Positions 1 through 13,100 of a DNA stretch of 64,000 bases are shown one piece after another. Made by a program: the position numbers and the translations under genes. A model generated the notes under the pieces. It saw only the letters and a list, made by a program, of their open reading frames with translations. It ran no database searches and was not told the origin of the DNA. The first letter of the stretch is position 1, and the number at the start of each line of letters is the position of its first letter. The stretch is from Ctenosaura bakeri (taxonomy: Eukaryota > Chordata > Lepidosauria > Squamata > Iguanidae), in assembly GCA_948474755.1 (NCBI GenBank), contig CAOLHI010001485.1, positions 1 through 64,000 of the forward strand. The letters are read 5' to 3'.

Positions 1-1544
1 TTGGGACCTGAAGCTCCCACCCCTGCTAAAATAAACTTTCTTTTCCCATACAGAGAATAATACAGAACTCTGTGTCTCACTGTTCACATAAAAGGGCATT
101 ATTAGCCTACTATTCCTCATCCCAACTGAGATGGTGAGCAAAGAAGCCCAGTCTGTACTTTGCACACCTGTTTCACACACTTTGTCACTGCAAGGCACAA
201 AAGATGAGGCAGAGGGGCTGTATGCTCAATAATCAGTCACTTGAGTCTTGTAGCATCTCTCTCATTTACTTTTCAGGAACTCTTACTTAATAGAGGTGAC
301 CTCGAATACTGTCTCTTTTGTTTTTAGGCCATGTTGTTTTGCTGAATGTCCAGCACCTTTTGAATGATGGTGGTTACATCTAAAGTTTTGATAGTCTTCT
401 ACATGCTCTCCTGCAAGGTCCACCAAGTCCTGCTTTCTAACCGCTGTTCAGACACAGGGCCAGTTAAGTATTAAATCCAAGAAGATACTGGGATAGCCTA
501 TATTACCAGTTTTTACTCTTTTATTATCACTTTGCTTTTTTTTTTTTGGTAAGCAAATTATATCAGAAGGCATAAGGTAAAAAGATTAATGTTTTGAATA
601 ATCTGTTGAATAAACATGTATAGGGTTTAAAATCTTGTTTTAAATTGTAAGCTGTCTTGAGTCCTAATTATTGGGGGCGGGGAGGAGAAGGAAGGGGAGT
701 GTTCTATAGCAAAACAGATTAATACAGATGCCAGTGTTTTGGTCATTCCTGTTAATTCAAGAGTGGGTAGCTTCTAAGGGCTGGAGGACCACATTGGTTT
801 CTACGGGACCCTGAGTCTGTCTTAAAAGGAGTGACTATAAATCTACAGATTACTTATGATTTGGGATAAAACTGGACTACACTTTCTAGAATCTGCTAAC
901 CAACGTGGTCAATGACTATGCTGGCTGAGGTGTTCTGAGAGTTATAGTCTGAAGAAAAGAAACTTATTCCAGGTATTTGTGTATGTATATTCACTGTCAA
1001 TTGCCACAATCCATGTGTATTTTCTTTGTCTGGGGAAATGGCATCCATGTGCTTTATTTTAGCTCTTCTTTAAGCACAGCTGCTACCACAGTGGATTCAA
1101 TAGGATGAGCTGGAGCACCCTCAGAGCAAACAAGGAAAATCTTATGGATTACAAAACATTATTGGTTCTATGAGTACATGTATCTTTTGGACAGATGTGG
1201 TCAAATAATAGATGTATTTGATACCTGGGACACATGTATCCAAGATCTGACCCAACAGAACCCAGAAAGTGCAACTGTAGGTCTACATAGAGACTCCAAG
1301 GCTGTTTTTACAACATCCACCCACCCAATCCTCCCTAGTCCATACTACTTCTGGTGAAAAATAGACTGAATTCATTTTTCTGGGAAGCCTTCAGAAATAG
1401 CAATTCACATTTTAAATAGGTCAGAGGGCCCCCTTGCACTGTTTAACATTTTAAAAATGCTAATTTTTCAACACCAGAAGTAGAGTTTCATCTACTTCTG
1501 GTTGTATGTTGTGGCAGTCCATGTGGCCTCAGGAGAGTCCTATG

Positions 1545-2223
1545 CAGTAATGTAGACTTGAGTCAACTGACTTGGACTTAAGTCACTTCAGTGACTCGAC
1601 TGGACAATGAATGATAAACTGACTCAACTTGACTCAAGACTTGTATCTGTCTCAAGCCCAAAGTGTGGGCACATTTCTCAGAGGGAAACAGCAAACAGGT
1701 TAGGCAATGGGCTTGAGGCAGGCTTGAGGTTTGCCCAGCAGGCTGTCCCTGCTGTAAATTAGAGGAGGCTTCTAAAACTTTTCCTAAGAGCAGAAAAGAC
1801 TTGCCCTCAGAGTACAGGTCACATTTCTAAGACGGAAACAGCAAATGTGTTAGGCAACAGGAGGAAGGATCTTTCCCTCTAAAGCTTTTGAAGCTTCGGG
1901 AAGTAAGAAGGATCCTATTCCTCAGTTCTGAAGCTACAGACTCTTTGGCACAAAAGCCTCCAGGTTCAGGAAGGGGGAGTAAGAAGGTTCCCATTCCCCA
2001 CTTCCAAAGCTGTAGGTGGCAAAATTGCAAATATGGAGGGCCAACTCTGCTTAAATTGTTAAAACTGACTTTATTTGACTTTGTCCAGAAATTTTGGAAT
2101 ATAGGTTTGGGTATAAAGTTGGCTCCCAAACTTGAGAATTGACTTGAGAATTGACTTAAAATTATCTTCAAGCACTTGAGCTTTGACTTGAGACTTGGAG
2201 TAAAACACTTAAATACATCACTG
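1545..2223. mobile_element. hAT-type non-autonomous element with perfect 8-bp target duplication
   Basis: 679 bp. Left end CAGTAATGTAGACTTGAG, right end (reverse complement) CAGTGATGTATTTAAGTG. Flanked by GTCCTATG at 1537-1544 and 2224-2231, an exact 8-bp duplication as made by hAT transposases. Inside is a diverged direct repeat (about 1671-1720 and 1821-1870, both containing GGAAACAGCAAA). Two short open frames inside show no transposase features and are probably chance. Confidence 0.75.
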
Positions 2224-3347
2224 GTCCTATGGCTGAAAGTTGGAGCCAGGATCCAGAAAGTTTGTCCACCCCTGTCTTAAAAAAAAGATGGGTTCTTAGG
2301 GTGATACATGTAGATAAAATAAGAAAACATATGTTAAGGCTGCAGCTCTACACACACTTATGTGGAAACAAACTCCAGTAGAGCTTACTTCTGAGTAAAC
2401 ATGCTTAGAATTGCTTTACAAATGAGAGATTTTTGACATATCCATGTGAACTCTATAGAATGAAACAGTGTCCTAAAGCATATTAATATGAGGCTTGTAA
2501 CAATTGTTTTAAGAGAGGCTTCTGTAGTTCTGAGTATCTGCTTGATAGTATTTCAGATTAAAAGGAAAACAGTACATAAATATGCCATGCAAGAAAGAAC
2601 ATTTGGTCAGTACTGCTACTATTCCTGAAAACATATTTGTCAGCAACCAGCGAACATTTCTAACCTATCTGCAAGATAGTGCTTGAACTTTCAGTAACGT
2701 ATCTCATATTGCTACTTCCTCTTTGATCAAAATCATTTAAGAGATCATTTCTCTATCAGTCATGTGTCTGTGAACATTAAACCTGAAATGGGCAAAAATA
2801 GTCCATGCCTGAATAGACAGATTTTGTGATGCTTGCTAGCTTAGATCCATAATATTGTCACTTGGGAAACTAGCCTAGTCACAAAACATATAAAGTTATA
2901 GAAGCTCTTTAATATGTGTATGGCATCCTTAGGTCAAAAGCACTGATATAATTGTACTATTCTTATTGAACAATTACACAGTGAAAAAGTTATACTAACT
3001 GCTGTGGACCATCAACTTGAACACAATCTTTGCTTAAAGACAGGTTTATGCACATTAGATTTCTGAGACTAGCCTGTTAGAGCACCAAGACTGCATCTGG
3101 ACCACAATTTGCCGCATTGTCTAAGTTCCGCATGACCAGTCCATCAGATGTTCAGGTTCCTCCGGAATAATAACAGATGTCATATTCTAGTTACAGAGCT
3201 TGTAATTTGGAGATACTTCCTCAATTTTGAACAAATGATAATTTGAGAAGTGACTCCCAAACAGCTGGTGAGCAATTTTTAGGAAGCCTATCTGTTGTTG
3301 AACAGGAGGTTATTGAAAGCTCTACCCTATCAACTTATCCTTTGGTC

Positions 3348-3543
3348 TCCTGATGGCTTCCATATTGGTGGGACACTAAATCCATTCCATGGATTGGTCA
3401 GAACTTTAAAGGAACTACTTAAGGAGCTGAAACTATTTTAAAGATAGAATTCAGCACCTTGCATCACTCTTTTAAACTTTGGACTAAAGCTCAGAGCAGA
3501 TTTCACCACCCCACTGACATGGAAGCCATTAGCTGCCACTGCC
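3348..3543. repeat. 190-bp palindromic repeat family, copy 1
   Basis: Inverted arms GATGGCTTCCATATTGGTGG and CCCCACTGACATGGAAGCCA. The core reads AACTTTAAAGGAACTACTTA on one side and TTTTAAACTTTGGACTAAAG on the other. One of seven copies; class not recognised. Confidence 0.6.
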
Positions 3544-3610
3544 TACTCCTTATTCATGTTTGTGTTTGGCCCTTAAACTGTTACACATATGTTGAGTAGC
3601 CTACATCTTA

Positions 3611-4073
3611 TACCCTTTCCACACGCAGAGGAAGCCACGCCCGAAAACACGCCAAAACGGAGCTTACCTGGAGCAGTCGCAACGTGGAGCAGCGCGAGTT
3701 TGCTGCTCCACATGCGGCAGGGTCCTGCGGAGTCCCGCGGTGTCTATATGGCGGCTTCTGGCTGGCGGAGGCTTTCCGCCAACCGGAGAAGCTCGCCAGC
3801 CGGCAGCCTGCCCCCTGGCCGATCTGCAGGCGCGCACTTGTGTGCGCCTGCAAATCCATACTGGGCACTGCGACGGGGCTGCACAGGGCTGCATGCCCAT
3901 GCTTTTTAAAAACCACAGGACAAGTCATTTTCAAAAAGCATGCGGCGCTGCCACTTCTGGTCGCCCCTGCACGGATTGGAGTGTGGAACTACACTCCAAT
4001 CCACGTTATGGTGTAGACGACCTCCATCAGAGGTCGCTCTACACTGTTTTTTTAACCCCATGTGGAAAGGGCC
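3611..4073. mobile_element. Long GC-rich Harbinger-like MITE, copy 1
   Basis: 463 bp, GC-rich against an AT-rich flank. Left terminus TACCCTTTCCACACG pairs with right terminus CATGTGGAAAGGGCC, with TTA on both sides (3608-3610, 4074-4076). Internal inverted segment at about 3900-3943 (CATGCTTTTT facing AAAAAGCATG). Long open frames across it on both strands come from the GC content and show no protein features. Related to 48733-49187. Confidence 0.65.
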
Positions 4074-4960
4074 TTAGTATGCTGAAAGGGTGCTATGAAC
4101 TGATGCTGTACAGCCTATTGCTCATTGGAAAGCCATTGCCAGAGACAAGTACTTCAAATCATTCAATATCAGGTTTACTGGTTAGGATTAGCTGCATTTA
4201 TTTGAAAATCAGTAGAAAAGCACATTGTGTGGGTGAATTGAATTCAGAAACAGTAACTGCTTGGAATTAAAATCTGTATTGAACATATAACTGGCCCTAG
4301 GATAAATAGTTTGTCTTCTCCTCACTGGATCCGTAATGCAGTGTTGCCAAATAGGACTGCAGAAACTATGTCACAGGCCCCCAAATGTAGATGAAAATAT
4401 TGTTAAAGAGTGTTCAGTTTTCTTGCTGTCTAACCAAATTAGGTTAAGCTGTAACTTAGATTAATAATTACACTGGCCGTTGTGAGGAAGGGCATATTAC
4501 AAATCAAATCTGCCAATGAATAAAAAGTACTATTTGTCACATTAGGCAAGGTAGATCAACAAAGTTTGCTTAGGAATAGAATAGCTTTATTAATTAGTGG
4601 AAGGAAAGTTATTTTCTGTCATTTTAAATATTGTTCATTCTGTTATAGTATTCTCTTTATTTGCAAAGTTGACTTGAGTTTAGTATTTTTGTCTTTAAAA
4701 ATAATAAGATTATAAAAAGAAATGCTATTCAGTATTCAGGTTGGCCTCTGGCAGCACGTACCTCCCTCTTCATTTCCCTCTGTCTGGTTTTTATAATGTC
4801 TGTAGTGTTTATAGTGTTTGGTAATAATGTTGCCTTAAAGTAAGGCTGTAATTTTGCTATTTTTATCTAGAACAAATTACATTGAACTGGATAGTAAAAA
4901 AGAAAGATGCTTTCAAGATAATTGATGAAAATTCATTTTTGTATTTACTACAATAATGAC

Positions 4961-5140
4961 TGGTAGTTTCCCTGACAGTGAGGTTGGGAATTTGCTCTGG
5001 GTTTTACTCTGAACTTCAAAGGAACTATTGAAAATAATGAACTTACTCTTCAAAATGGGATCAGCACTTTGGATAGCTCAGATTGAAACCCTAAGCAGAC
5101 TCACTACCTCACTGACCTCCAGGCCTCAGCCACTACTTAT
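4961..5140. repeat. 190-bp palindromic repeat family, copy 2
   Basis: CTGGTAGTTTCCCTGACAGT to TCACTGACCTCCAGGCC, with GAACTTCAAAGGAACTATTG inside. More diverged than copy 3. Confidence 0.55.
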
Positions 5141-5172
5141 TGGTACCTAAACAACCTGGAGGGGTTTAAGGT

Positions 5173-5266
5173 CTTTGAGGCCCTTCTCTAAACTGCAAAC
5201 CCTAACATTCCATAGGATGTTGGAGGTGAAATAATAGCACTTTAATAGTCTAGTGCAGAAATGGCC
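5173..5266. repeat. Harbinger-like MITE, right half only
   Basis: Right arm with CATTCCATAGGATGTTGG, AATAATAGCACTTTAATAG and end GTGCAGAAATGGCC. The left arm is missing. Confidence 0.6.
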
Positions 5267-5661
5267 TCAGTGTAAATCATGTGAACCCTGAGCTACTGAC
5301 CTCAGTTCAGTGCCTTCTTCAGCTTGGCTCCCTGGTCAAAAAAAGTTTAGCTCACCTGCTCCTGAGGTTAACCTTGGTGCCATGAACTGACAAAAACCCT
5401 CTTCCATTATTTTAGATAGTTCTTTCAGAAGGTTTTTGTTTATTTATTTATTTTACATCACATTAGAGGATGTGGAAGTCCCATGCTAAATCATTCTAGC
5501 TAGAACTTGGAGGTAACAAGCAACATGCTTACCTGCAATGAGGTACCCCTTTTCTGGCGATATAAAACTTTAGTTTTTTTTAAAAAAATATTTTCCAAAA
5601 ATAATGCAATGAGTGGGAATGAAATTATTGTATTGATGTAACAAATTAGTAGTTTTTCCCA

Positions 5662-5872
5662 GTGGTGGCTGCCGGCTTCCATGTCAGGGAGGCAGGGAGT
5701 ACCCTCTGGGTTTTAGTCCAAATTTTGAAGGAGCTATCCAAGGCACTATACCTGTTTGGAGGACAGGTTCCAGGACCTTGAATCCTTTGGGTGTCCTTTG
5801 AAGTTCAGATGAAGATCCAGACCAGATTCACCATCTGATTGACATAGAAGACCCCAGTTGCCACTAAGTTTT
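5662..5872. repeat. 190-bp palindromic repeat family, copy 3
   Basis: Left arm GTGGTGGCTGCCGGCTTCCA, right arm CTGATTGACATAGAAGACCC then AGTTGCCACTA. TTTTAGTCCAAATTTTGAAG is mirrored by CTTTGAAGTTCAGATG. Confidence 0.6.
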
Positions 5873-6858
5873 CCTTGTATCTTTCAAAATTTTTAATGGT
5901 ATTTCAAGGCATTCTTTGACAGGATTTTTTTTTCAAGTTTTGTGCCATTCTCATATAAATCCTAAAGTTTTTTAAGTAACAGAAAATAATGAATAATGAA
6001 ATAATGAAAAGGTAACAAGCTGTCCTGTCTTTAGGTCCTGTCCTGTCTTTGCATTATTTTTCAGGGAACAAATAACAATTTAAAAAGTAACTTTCCAGCC
6101 TCTGATTATAGAGCCTCACACATCTCCTCTGCAAAAATTTATATAAAGCATTTATATATTTATACATCATACATTTCTATCAAGTTTTTCCCTTCGTGTA
6201 CTTGAATTTAAGATGTAAGCATGTGTGTCAATCCCTGTGAAGGAGCCATTTGTGTGAGAAATTATCAATTGCTAGATGTTTCCATTGTGGTTTTTTTTTT
6301 TTTAAAGAAGCCTGGTGCACATGAACTGTGTACCTCTACTAGGGACTTTTGAGGTGCTTTCTCCAGATCAAGTTCCTTTAATGTGATTTAAAAGGTAACC
6401 ATACTGGTCCATGGGTAAAAGCAATAACTATAGTTGTGGTTTTCCCCTTTACTGCATTTAGAGTAATGATTAATACTAGCTTGTTTTCTTTCCTATATTT
6501 TGAATCATATATACATCTGTCTCACCTAGGCAAGGATTATATCATCAATCTCTGATTTAAGTAGAAATACACACTATACACTCAGGTGATTCAGTTTATG
6601 ATGACTGCTCTACTTTTCTCACTTTCATAAGAATTTGGAATTAGATGAGGACCACTGAAATCATATGGATTTCATATGGAAATCATATGGATAAGATGCA
6701 TTCAATTAGATCTTTTTGAATATGTAATACAATACTTCAGTTGTGTTAAAACCTCTTGTAAGTTGGTAATTAGCAACTTTCACTTAGTTTCTAGCTAGTG
6801 TTTTCACATGCATATTTATGTATAAGATAACTTATGGTGCTATTTTTTTTCACTCCAG

Positions 6859-7149
6859 GTTTTATAATCTGTTATGGACGTGTGTGGACAGAACCAGCCT
6901 CGCTCATTCAGATGGGCCAGAACATTTCCATCAACTGCCATTCTGATAAAGAATTCTGTCAGAATGCCAAACTACACTTAGTCCTAAATGATGTCCTTGT
7001 CAAGGACCAATTGCTGACAGTTATAAATAAGACTGCAATTCAGCTTCAGCTTCATGATTATCGGCATCCATTTTCTACCGTCCAATGTAATGTCGAATGT
7101 CCTCCAAAAGATGAAACTCTAATATGTGGAACACAATTTTGTTTGGGCT
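6859..7149 (+). CDS. IL23R: IL23R exon: N-terminal Ig-like domain
   Basis: Acceptor CACTCCAG ends at 6858 and donor GTGAGT starts at 7150. The exon enters in phase 1 (its first two bases finish a codon) and leaves one base over. About 97 codons encode the Ig-like D1 domain: a VWTEPASLIQMGQNISINC stretch, the N-glycosylation motif NKT, and a run of cysteines (FCQN, VQCNVEC, LICG). The pattern is close to human IL23R, where EPATIFKMGMNISIYC precedes a similar CTAECP...LICG segment. In the IL-23 receptor family this domain makes the main contact with the p19 subunit. An upstream in-frame ATG at 6834 is intronic and not the likely start, because it would give no signal peptide and the acceptor fits well. 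Confidence 0.9.
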
Positions 7150-10100
7150 GTGAGTAATTGATTATGATGATGCAGTGTGGATTTTTCTCCTAGTTGTAGA
7201 TTATTTTGATTCATTTGGGATAATCACCAATTTATTTATAACAATAACATTTTAGAGATGGAGTATTTACATTTATAGTTCAAACACTATTAGTTTAGTG
7301 TTGTCTTCTTATCGTGCCCTCCTAAACTCAAGAAGGTAATACCTGGAGGTTTATACAGGAGAAGTTACTTCTGAGTAAAGGGTAAAGATGTAAAGATGCA
7401 TTAGTCTGCACTGTTATACTTATTTTGGAATAGATTCCATTGAATCAGTGAGATGATGTTGATGTTTATTCAGGAATGTCTTCAATTATATGGACTGGGG
7501 CTTGTTCTCTTTCCCCTGCCACTAAATGTGATTGGAATTCCAGTCTTAATTCCATGGGAATAATATACCACAATTTTCTTTGATAACTTCATATGTTCCA
7601 CAGCAGTTCTAACAGTGATGATAAGAGATTGTCCAGATGGAGCTGAGCCACATCTAAGTTGTGTGACATCTGTTCAGCAGATTAACGTGTAGAGCCCAGG
7701 AGAGGAAGAGAAAGGAAATGCTGGGCTCTCATATTGGACTACCGGACATCACACTGCTGAGTTAAGAAATACAGAAGTAATCTTAAAGAGAAACAAAAAC
7801 TCATCATGGAGCACTTTCTAAAATGGTTTGCATTAGTAAAGTGCATGTTGGAAAGGCTACATCAGAAAATAATGATATTGACCTCTAAACAACTTTAAGG
7901 TTTTTTTTTTCCTTAGGATAATGAATGTGGCTCATAAAGTGCATAATGATTACAGAACATTTTAAAATTCTTTGCTAACAGTCATTATAGACAGGGGTAG
8001 CCCACATTAAGCCTCGCATCTGTAGTGAATCACTTTTGTTTCAGTGGAACTGTCTTTTGAATGAATCTGATCTCTGCTGATATTGCTTTCCATCTTCCTA
8101 AGGGAAATAACCCTGTATTTTAAATACATTGCTATATTTAGAAGTATCTGCAAAAAGAATGATTTAGAATGATAACAGAGACCATAACAGAGTTGGAGCT
8201 TGGAAATGTTATTCTTTGGAAACAAATCCCAGAATTCCCCAGACAGTCTCTGAAAAACAATGTTTCCAGGTTCTGGAGTTTGGTTCACTTATGTGTTTTT
8301 TTTTTACACAATGTAAGCTTATATACTCTTTAATTTTTAGACCTGCCTGACAGACCAGCCAATTTAACTTGTTTCATACATGAATATATCGACAACATGA
8401 CATGTATTTGGGACCCAGGCAAGGACACACATTTAAACACTAACTACAAGTTATATTTGAAAAGGTAAGAAAGTTGCTACACAAAGCCTCATGGTACCCC
8501 ATACCCTACTATGCCAGTTTGTACTACATCTCTCTTACCTTCACCAGTCCAAAACTCATCTTTTTAGCTCAAGTCAAACCAAGCTCTTAGATGTACTTTC
8601 TGTTAATTATGGTAGCAAATAGCTACCTCTGTTTTCAAAGGCAGTAAAACTCCAAATAAGGGATTGACAACATTGGCCCTTGGTGGAATCTTGGCCCCAG
8701 AAGAGCAATGGGCAGGAATGGTAAAGTGGGTTCTTATTCCTTTATCTATCAGTCATTTTATAGCATAAACAGCATCTCTCTCAATTTGCTTATCCATGCA
8801 GTGTTACAGATGCATATTTACCAGTTTAAATACAATTCTGGAACCTAGAGGAGAAGAATAACTGGTGTCCCTCGACTCCGCTGGGGAAATGAACAGTTGC
8901 ACATCTAGCCTAGAACTTTGGAAAAGTTACTTTTGAGGATGGCAACCACCAGAATCCCTCAGCCAGCATGGACACTGGGGGTCTAAAGGGTTTTGGAAGA
9001 GGCAATCTGAAAAAGTAATATTTCTAAACTCTGATCCTGTCCTTCATCTGATCAAAACTGCAGTCACCAGAGCCTGTTTTTCATTTTAAGACTCCATCAC
9101 CACCATGGTTGGGGCATGTGGCACATGTTTGCCTAGAACATCAAGTTTGGGCTTAAAACTAGGTTAGCTGCAAGTTCAGGCAAGAATTAAGAAATGACAG
9201 AGCTGTAACTGATGTGGTGGTGTGACTATGGGGACTAAACTTGTGGTAGAGATGGCAACCACAAACCAGGCAGAATTGTGCATGTGCTGTAGGTCTTGAA
9301 TGTTAGAAGACAGTGAAATGTCCTACTTACACTTTCTGGAGGGGAAAAAAAAAGGAGGTCATCAGACTTGCCCTTAAATTCTAGATCAGACTGTAAGTGT
9401 CTTTTCCCCAGAGTAAAACATTTCATTCTCATCTAACATTGATCAAGATTTTCTAGGAATAGGCCTGGAAGGCAACATTCATATTTTATAGGTTCTGCAT
9501 ACAAAACAAACATATGATGTGACCATGGCCAAAATGCTGAATCCTGGATTCGGATGTAAATTGTCCTTTGTGAGGCCTCTCCCACAGAACTGGTCTTTCC
9601 ATGAGGCAGAATGAGATGGATGCCTTGGATAGTTTATTTTGGAGTATCATGAAAGGGCAGTAGATTGTTACTTATTATTGCATGTTTATTCCCAGATAGA
9701 AGTGCTTGTAACCTCTATACTCTTGGGTAGAAAAATAACTTTGGCCAATACCAGGTATTATATACCTTAACTTGGGGATGAGGGAGTCATTTTCTCTTCT
9801 ATCTGAAGGGGAATAGAATGTCTTGATCTTTCCCAGAACACTTTCTCCTTGAATGGAACCACCTCACATGAAGTCTCTGTAAAATTCTGTGAAATTCAAA
9901 ATCAAATTTTAAAATTCAATGGATTTTACAGCTACAAACCAAAGTTAGAAAGATGGTAGAGATGAAGGGAATGAGAGGATGTGATGTCTTTGTGTGTGTG
10001 TGTATTTCAAAGAATTAAGTATAGATGTAAAAAAAGGAAACAGATAGCAAAATGAAACACATAAGTGGTTCAGAGAGAGAGAGAGAGAGATAAAGAGATA

Positions 10101-13100
10101 AAGGCCAGTTGAAACAAGAGAAGAAGCATCTGCTCACAGCAACAATGGAGGAAAAAAAAAACCTAAAGAGCAGTGAAGGTAGAAGCAGGATTCAATGCAG
10201 ATAATGTAAGAAATATTGCCCTGAAGAACTTTTCTTTTTTTAAATAGAGTTTCTAAAATAAAGATTTTGGGGGCTGGCTTTAGCTGAAGCTTTGCTGCAT
10301 GATCAAGTTTCTAGCCATAGCACACACTCTCCAATAGTACATGATAAAGTAGAATGTGGATGGGGAGACTCATAATGCATTTTAGTTGGGGAGCAAGGAA
10401 GGAGAAAAGAAGGCCTTGTATGTACTACATCAGGGATCCAAAGGCTAGCACAGGTTTGTACTGCATGTCCAGAGATGGTTGGGACTTGCATTTCTTGAAC
10501 AGCAGTTCTCCATTGTTGCAAAACAATCCTCCTTTGACAATGAGTTTCAAAAAAAGTGTGTGACACTGTGAGGACAGGGGTGCAACTTGAGAAACAGAAA
10601 ATCAAAAGACTCAGTTTGGATAACCAGACATAGGGCATTTTTTTAAAAACTGACTCACTGAGCCTGGCCTACATTTCCACAATTTATAGTTGCTTTTATG
10701 TTGTTCAGCAAAATGAACTTTCTAAAAACAATAGGCATAATGCAACATGATTCAACTGTGTTACAGAGGCCATGCTGGCTAGGGGAAACTGAGAGTTGCA
10801 GTTTAAAAAAGCAACTTTTTCAGGCTCTGAACAGAACAGATCAACTTTTCCAAGATGTTTAGTCTGATTTGAGGATAGAGTTCAACACCCTGGATAGCTT
10901 TTTCATGGTTACAATCTAAGGCCATTTCCTCACTAGACTTTTATAGTGCTATTATTCCACTTACAGCATCCTATGGAATCCTGGGGTTTGCAGTATAGGG
11001 AGGGGCCGGCCAGAATAATAGTGCTATAACAGTCTACTGCGGAAATGGCTCAAAACAGTTTGACATGGAGCTCTCTCACTGGAATCATTTGGACTTGAGA
11101 AAGCTTAATTATGGTTAGTTCATACTCAAAATATAGAAATTCTCACAACTTTATGGTTTCCTTATACTGTAATGTGGGAGTCTTCAATGCTGGCCAAGCT
11201 GGCAAAACTTATAAAACTTAGAAATGCTAATAGAACAAGACTAACTTTATGTTTGATATGTCCAGATGTTGTTTTATAATGGTTACATATAGAATATTTT
11301 ATCAAAATTTGTGAATGCTTTTATAAATCTCTAGCTTAGATTGATGCTTTATTGCTACAGCACAATGATACCCAGTTTGATTCTTTCATCTTTATAGCTT
11401 ACTAACAGAAGAGAATAAAACATTTTCTGCAAATAATGCTTCAGTCACCATCTCTTTGAATGAACTGCTAGAAAGTGACCAATTTTCTGTTTTGGTCCAT
11501 GCTGAAAATGATCTGGGCACAGTGTATTCAGATCCAGTGCATATTGACCTCAGTGACATAGGTAATATATACAGCAGTTTGTGGACTTTTTCTTTAAGAA
11601 CTGTGTTTGCTTGCTTTTTTAGCTTACTATGTAAATAGTAAGATATAATGAGAACTTGATGGGTGCAGTAAGTTGAAGGTGTCTGAGAATATAATGTCAG
11701 AGTTCTACGAGTGTGACCGGTAACAAAATGTTATAGTATAGTCCTGTAGCTTAAACAGGACTTCTCCTGTTCAGGGTTCTAGCAAGTCTGCCATGCTTTC
11801 ATCCAGCAGATCATTCCATTTCTGCCCACCCAAAGTTTCACATTTGTCCTTTCCACTCTAGAGTCAGCATTCTGTGGCTAATGAGCCTGCACAGTCCTCA
11901 CAGAGCTGTTCTGGGGAAGAGGAGCTCTCCTTAGTTTCTTCTATGCTTCTGCAAACATTAGGTCCTGCTGCATCTCTTTTTCAATAGCCCATTTTGGCTA
12001 CAATCCTATGAGCACTCTCCACTTGACATCGCTATTAGAAGTGATACTTCTAATTGTGCAGAAAGCTGTTTTATTAACTAGGGTCCTGTTTTTGATCTCT
12101 GAATGGAAAGAGTTCTTATTCGAAGATCCTTTGTCCATAGCTGCTAGTGGCTTCTCTGTCAGTGGGAGAGTGGGTCCACTCTAGGTTTTAGTGTGGACTT
12201 TGAAGAAGTTATCCAAAATGTTGAACTTATTTTGAAGGTAGGTTCAATATCCTAGTTAGCTACCTAGGAGTAGAGGCAAAGATCTGGAGTCGATTTATTG
12301 CCCCACTGATTTGGAAGCCATCAAGCACCACTGTTTCTTCTATTCATGGAGCAAATCTTTTCCCAAACCATAATTTATAACCTCTGTTATAAAAGGGGAA
12401 GTAGTTTAATGATTATAGTGCTTTGCCCTATACCTGGAGACAGCACAGTTTGTAAGATGTCTACATTAGGGAAGGGCCTAGAAAACAACTGCTCCAATAA
12501 TTAGAAAAAAGACATGGCTGCCTTAGCCAGAAGATGTTGTTCTTGTTGTGTAGTTCTTGTTGTTGTGAGCCTTCAAATTGTTTCTGACTCTAAGGTGAAC
12601 CTATCACAGGGTTTTCTGGGGCTGAAAATGTATAATGCACCCAAAGTCACCCAATGGGTTTCCATGGCTAAGCAGAGAATCAAACCCTGGTCTCTAAGTT
12701 CATAGTCCAATGCTCAAACCACTACACCATGCTGGCTCCAGCACTGTAAGTTATTTAATATATGAAGACTGCATTTTTATTACCAGGAAGTGGATGGAGG
12801 CATTTGTAAAAATATCTGTCTTAGAAGACATGATAATGGAGATCAATGAAGAAGCAGGAGATTTTTCAGTCCCTGTTTAAGTGAAATTGGATTGAATCAG
12901 AACAGGATCGTTGGGCCTGAATCCTACTGGTAGTCCCAACTAGAGTGGACCCATGGAATGATTGGGATTTACATAAGCGTTGACTAACTATTTAAGAACT
13001 GATTCAATGAGACAACTCTAATTGGATTTCACAATGGGATGTAGACCTCAGAATCCCACTGAAAATATATAGAGAGCAGTTGCATGATTCAAGAGAACCA

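Larger units (their letters stand above)
1..6858. other. Region upstream of the first visible IL23R exon
   Basis: Apart from the hAT element (1545-2223), three copies of the 190-bp palindrome, the GC-rich MITE and a half MITE, I see no coding exon. Short ATG-led hydrophobic stretches near 1041, 4093 and 6600 are stopped at once or lack a donor, so none is a convincing signal-peptide exon. 2232-3347, 4077-4960 and 5873-6858 hold nothing I recognise. Confidence 0.6.

Noticed and set aside
3589..4270. Several overlapping open frames of 80-176 codons on both strands
   Set aside because: They lie inside a GC-rich MITE with inverted ends and TTA duplications, and show no protein features.
6600..6632. 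ATG ATG ACT GCT CTA CTT hydrophobic start as IL23R signal peptide
   Set aside because: Ends in a stop after ten codons and has no donor in the phase needed for the exon at 6859.
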